Source: an alpha proteobacterium SCGC AAA015-N04
GTDB taxonomy: Bacteria; Pseudomonadota; Alphaproteobacteria; Puniceispirillales; Marisalimonadaceae
Direction of reading: 5' to 3'
Length of the DNA stretch: 64,000 bases
Assembly: GCA_000383115.1 (NCBI GenBank)
Contig: KB910544.1
Coordinates: 1-64,000 of the forward strand
Part shown: piece by piece, positions 61,067 through 64,000 of the stretch
Layout of the letters: every line of letters starts with the position of its first letter
Position numbering within the stretch: position 1 is the stretch's first letter
The notes under the pieces: model-generated
The model's input: the letters and a program-made list of their open reading frames with translations, nothing else
What the model was told of the DNA's origin: nothing
Database searches by the model: none
Program-made: the position numbers and the translations under genes

Positions 61067-61969
61067 ATGATTAATCATTTTGGTGATAGACTTATAAATA
61101 AAATCAGGCTTACAAAATCATTCTTATGTCTAGGGATAGATCCTCACATAGATCTAATCCCAAAAATATTTCAAAATGACAAAAATATTTTAAGGAATGT
61201 AGAGAAATTTTGCTTTTCTTTGTTAGAGGTCGCTATAAATAAAGTTCCAGCTATAAAACCTCAAATAGCATTTTTTGAACAATTAGGACCAGAAGGAATG
61301 AAACTTCTAGCAGAGTTATGTATATATGCTCGCGCAAAGGGTTTTTTGGTAATAATGGATGCAAAAAGAGGGGATATTGGTAGTACAAGTCAAGCATATG
61401 CAAATACTTTTTTAGGGGAAAAAGCACCATTTCCTAGTGATGCTCTTACAGTTAATCCGTGGTTAGGCATAGATAGTTTGGAACCCTTTATTCAAAAATT
61501 AAAGATCACCGGATGCGGTTTATTTATTTTAGTTCACACCAGTAACGGTGGATCAAAAGATATCCAGGAATTAAAAATCTATAATGGTATGAAATGTTAC
61601 GAACATTTAGCACTTATGTTAAAACCTATTATTGATAAACATAAAGGAAAATTAGGGTTATCATCAATCGGGGTTGTATCTGGTGCAACTTTTAAAGAAC
61701 AATCTATATCTTTAAGAAAATTTCTTCCAAATGCGCCATTTTTAATTCCAGGATATGGCGCACAAGGAGCTTCTGCTAATGATGCTTCCGCTCCACTAGT
61801 AAAAGATGAAATCTTTTCTGGACTAAAGAATTTTGGATTAATTAATGCGTCAAGAAGGATACTATTTCCTGAAGATTCGTATTCTGTTAATAATATTAAA
61901 GAATGGCAAGATGTAATACTAACAGAATTAGATAAAACTAATAACGAACTAATTAATGCAAAAATTTAA
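61067..61969 (+). CDS. pyrF: Orotidine 5'-phosphate decarboxylase, type 2
   Basis: This protein of 300 residues has the OMP decarboxylase TIM-barrel with C-L-G-I-D-P-H near residue 23 and the catalytic M-D-A-K-R-G-D-I-G-S near 85. The latter is the form of the motif found in the longer type 2 group; type 1 enzymes are shorter (about 230) and read D-x-K-x-x-D-I. It decarboxylates OMP to UMP. I chose the ATG 61067; an in-frame extension upstream overlaps the DUF1244 gene and has no homology. It is followed after 13 bp by queF. Confidence 0.87.
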   Translation: MINHFGDRLINKIRLTKSFLCLGIDPHIDLIPKIFQNDKNILRNVEKFCFSLLEVAINKVPAIKPQIAFFEQLGPEGMKLLAELCIYARAKGFLVIMDAKRGDIGSTSQAYANTFLGEKAPFPSDALTVNPWLGIDSLEPFIQKLKITGCGLFILVHTSNGGSKDIQELKIYNGMKCYEHLALMLKPIIDKHKGKLGLSSIGVVSGATFKEQSISLRKFLPNAPFLIPGYGAQGASANDASAPLVKDEIFSGLKNFGLINASRRILFPEDSYSVNNIKEWQDVILTELDKTNNELINAKI

Positions 61970-61982
61970 GTGAGATTAATTT

Positions 61983-62441
61983 ATGAGAAAAAAAAAGCAG
62001 CTTGATGCACTTGGTAATAAAAGTAACATACCAAACCATCCAGACAAAAATGTTCTTGAAAGAGTAAATAATCCTAAGATTGGAGTTAATTATTCCATAA
62101 GATTGACTTGTCCAGAATTTACATCAATATGCCCTGTTACCTCTCAACCAGATTTCGCTTATATTATCGTTGATTATATACCAAACAAGTTTATTGTGGA
62201 AAGTAAATCATTTAAGTTATATTTATTAGGATATAGAAACCATGGAGCATTTCATGAGGATTGTACAATAACATTAGCTCAAGATATAGTTGAACTTTTA
62301 TCACCTAAATGGTTAAGGATAGGTGGTTATTGGTATCCAAGGGGGGGCATTCCAATTGATATTTTTTGGCAAACTTGCAAAGAGCCAAATGATTTATTTA
62401 TACCTGATCATTTAGTACCAAATTATAGAGGTCGGGGATAA
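61983..62441 (+). CDS. queF: NADPH-dependent 7-cyano-7-deazaguanine reductase QueF (type I)
   Basis: This protein of 152 residues has the QueF short-form signature: catalytic cysteine C50 in T-S-I-C-P-V-T, D57 in S-Q-P-D-F-A, E73 in [10 protein letters not shown], and the F-H-E-D residues at 90-93. It reduces preQ0 to preQ1 in queuosine synthesis for tRNA. The last 20 residues ([11 protein letters not shown]) complete the family pattern. The gene follows pyrF; no other queuosine genes are here. Confidence 0.93.
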   Translation: MRKKKQLDALGNKSNIPNHPDKNVLERVNNPKIGVNYSIRLTCPEFTSICPVTSQPDFAYIIVDYIPNKFIVESKSFKLYLLGYRNHGAFHEDCTITLAQDIVELLSPKWLRIGGYWYPRGGIPIDIFWQTCKEPNDLFIPDHLVPNYRGRG

Positions 62442-62465
62442 GATAAATTTATTAGGATTTTTAAT

Positions 62466-63680
62466 ATGGAAACGAAAAAAATTGAATGGCAAGTCATTAT
62501 ACTTGTATGTTCTACTGTAATAATGATAGCTATGGGAATTAGACAAGCCTTGGGTTTGTTTCTTGAACCCATAACTCAATATATGAATAGTGGTAAAGAA
62601 TTTTTCTCATTTGCAATAGGCTTTCAAGCAATGATATGGGGTATAGTTACATTTTTTTTAGGAATTATTTTAGATAAGTTTGGTCCAAAAAAAGTTTTAG
62701 CATTTGGTATAATATGTCTTGCATTAGGCATTTTTTTAATGAGCAATCCCACTTCGGAAATAAAATTATTTTCAGGAACAACTCTTATGGGTTTTGGACT
62801 TGGTGGTGCAGGGATGGCTACTATAGTAAGTATAGCAGGCAAAGTGGCACCAATAAAAAAACGCTCTTTAGCAATGGGCTTAGTTGCAGCTGCTGGATCT
62901 TTTGGACAATTTGCAATTGTTGTTCCAACAATGTGGATGAACCAGAAATTTGGGTGGCAGTTTAGCTTGATTATTTTATCATTAATCTCTATTTCTCTAT
63001 TATTACTTTTACCTTTGTTAAATAATACTGATCAAATCTCTGAAAGAACAGAACAATTCAAAAAGGGACTAAAAAACACAATTTATTTTTCTTTAAGAGA
63101 AAAAAATTACATTTTATTAATTTTAGGATTTTTCGTATGTGGTTTCCATGTTACTTTTATAGGGTTGCATTTACCTAATGATCTTGTCTCAAAAGGGATT
63201 TCTGCAGAAATTGCTGGATGGTCTCTAGGAATAATAGGTGTTACAAACATTATTGGAACTTTAAGTTTTGGATGGTTGGGAACGAAAGTAAAAAAACCTA
63301 TACCATTAGCACTCATATATTTAATGAGATCATTAACTATAACTATTTTTGTTTTATCACCACCTTCTGCAACTCTTGCTTTATTATTTGGAGCTGTAAT
63401 TGGCATTTTGTGGTTAGCTACAGTACCCATGACCAACGCAATTATTCTCTCATTTATAGGACCAAAATTCTTAGCTACTTTGTCTGGTATATGTTTTATT
63501 TTCCATCAAATTGGTGCTGTCTTAGGCGCTTGGCTTGGAGGTAAAATTTTTGATTTATACGGAAATTATGAAAATATGTGGTGGCTTAGTGTGGCTCTTG
63601 GGATAATAGCATTCTTGCTAACAGTTACTGTTAAAGAAAAGGCATTTTCTGTAAACTCTGAATTAAAGCAACCTATCTGA
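62466..63680 (+). CDS. MFS transporter, monocarboxylate/oxalate-formate type
   Basis: This protein of 404 residues has 12 hydrophobic segments, with G-I-R-Q-A-L-G-L-F in helix 1 and a D-K-F-G-P-K-K-V-L loop 2-3 motif near residue 70, typical of the monocarboxylate and OFA group of MFS carriers. A C-terminal half with I-I-G-T-L-S-F-G-W-L-G supports this. The neighbour on the opposite strand is an acetoacetyl-CoA synthetase, so an acetoacetate-like acid is a plausible substrate; this is inference. The genes overlap by 8 bp. Confidence 0.85.
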   Translation: METKKIEWQVIILVCSTVIMIAMGIRQALGLFLEPITQYMNSGKEFFSFAIGFQAMIWGIVTFFLGIILDKFGPKKVLAFGIICLALGIFLMSNPTSEIKLFSGTTLMGFGLGGAGMATIVSIAGKVAPIKKRSLAMGLVAAAGSFGQFAIVVPTMWMNQKFGWQFSLIILSLISISLLLLLPLLNNTDQISERTEQFKKGLKNTIYFSLREKNYILLILGFFVCGFHVTFIGLHLPNDLVSKGISAEIAGWSLGIIGVTNIIGTLSFGWLGTKVKKPIPLALIYLMRSLTITIFVLSPPSATLALLFGAVIGILWLATVPMTNAIILSFIGPKFLATLSGICFIFHQIGAVLGAWLGGKIFDLYGNYENMWWLSVALGIIAFLLTVTVKEKAFSVNSELKQPI

Positions 63681-64000
63681 GAGCTAGTTCTTTTATATTT
63701 TTATACTCCTCCAAACACTCAGGATTTGACAGTGCTGTAATATTGTTAATCTTTCTATTGTGAATTAAATCTCTTACTGGAAGTTCCGCTATTTTACCCG
63801 ACTTTGTTCTTGGAATATCCTTTACAGCTATTATTTTTGCTGGAACATGTCTTGGTGATGCACCTTCTCTAATTTTTGTTTTAATTTGATTAATTAAATC
63901 TTTTGTTAAATGAAAACTTTCTTTAAGCCTTACAAAGAGTACAACTCTTGTGTCCTCTTCCCACATTTGGCCTACAACTAAACCTTCCAAAATTTCTTCA
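63673..64000 (-). CDS. aacS: Acetoacetyl-CoA synthetase, C-terminal part (cut by window edge)
   Basis: The last 108 residues of an adenylate-forming enzyme are visible. They include GLVVGQMWEEDTRVVLFVRL, I-R-E-G-A-S-P-R-H-V-P-A-K-I and the catalytic lysine in D-I-P-R-T-K-S-G-K-I-A-E-L-P-V. The A-S-P-R-H-V-P motif and the N-x-x-A-L-S-N-P-E ending are distinctive for acetoacetate-CoA ligase. The rest of the gene lies beyond the window. Confidence 0.85.
   Translation of the reverse strand, partial: EEILEGLVVGQMWEEDTRVVLFVRLKESFHLTKDLINQIKTKIREGASPRHVPAKIIAVKDIPRTKSGKIAELPVRDLIHNRKINNITALSNPECLEEYKNIKELALR

Overview
The window reads as an AT-rich, gene-dense stretch of a heterotrophic marine-type alphaproteobacterium. 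The reasons are the gene set (Coq7, DUF3108, DUF1244, an MntR-type regulator, a four-rhodanese protein), very short intergenic gaps with many 1-20 bp overlaps, and a nutrition strategy built on binding-protein transporters plus CoA-thioester catabolism. I cannot place it more exactly; SAR11-like, HIMB59/AEGEAN-169-like or AT-rich SAR116-like lineages would all fit. I found no rRNA, tRNA, CRISPR array, insertion sequence or phage gene.

The first 3 kb carry an important defect. Bases 1-95 are the exact reverse complement of 2932-3026. A class III aminotransferase is split across this pair: its first 179 codons lie on the minus strand (538 to 1) and the remainder lies on the plus strand (2932-3820). 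At the same point a CaiB-type CoA-transferase on the minus strand is cut off. The simplest reading is a chimeric or graph-derived inverted join, not a real gene order, so adjacency across 2931/2932 should not be trusted.

Layout: 0.5-2.9 kb holds a small barrel-like protein, an NrtS-like protein, DUF3108 and a shikimate dehydrogenase homologue. 4.2-8.7 kb holds a complete Liv-type ABC transporter (minus). 8.8-9.9 kb holds coq7, a DCC-family protein and a small unknown gene. 10.5-13.5 kb holds a tripartite tricarboxylate transporter whose tctA is frameshifted. 13.4-15.9 kb holds a TauE/SafE permease with a thiamine-diphosphate enzyme. 15.9-22.7 kb holds a four-rhodanese protein converging on a five-gene operon (MetY-like sulfhydrylase, alpha/beta hydrolase, AMP-forming ligase, DapA-family aldolase, cupin). 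22.8-31.4 kb holds another ligase, a large indolepyruvate:ferredoxin oxidoreductase and divergent dmdB/dmdC-like genes. 31.7-41.3 kb is one long operon that imports and activates a carboxylic acid (ligase, second Liv-type ABC set, PaaK-like ligase, SDR, MaoC hydratase). 41.3-47.3 kb holds a valine-type degradation set with a thiolase and a GMC oxidoreductase. 47.6-49.8 kb holds a methanethiol oxidase/SBP56 gene overlapping a ferredoxin gene, then a CoA-binding protein. 51.8-54.9 kb holds an APH-like kinase, an SDR and an ACAD10/11-like dehydrogenase. 54.9-64 kb is mostly housekeeping (HAD, glycosyltransferases, RNA methyltransferases, sufE, mntR, pyrF, queF), ending with an MFS carrier and a truncated acetoacetyl-CoA synthetase.

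Taken together, the cell imports amino and organic acids, activates them with at least six adenylate-forming ligases, and feeds several acyl-CoA dehydrogenase/hydratase/thiolase routes. Sulfur chemistry recurs: dmdB/dmdC-like genes, a MetY homologue, methanethiol oxidase, rhodaneses, a thiol-dioxygenase-like cupin and a TauE/SafE permease. A scattered organosulfur (DMSP/methanethiol-type) metabolism is the most interesting hypothesis, but dmdA is not in the window.
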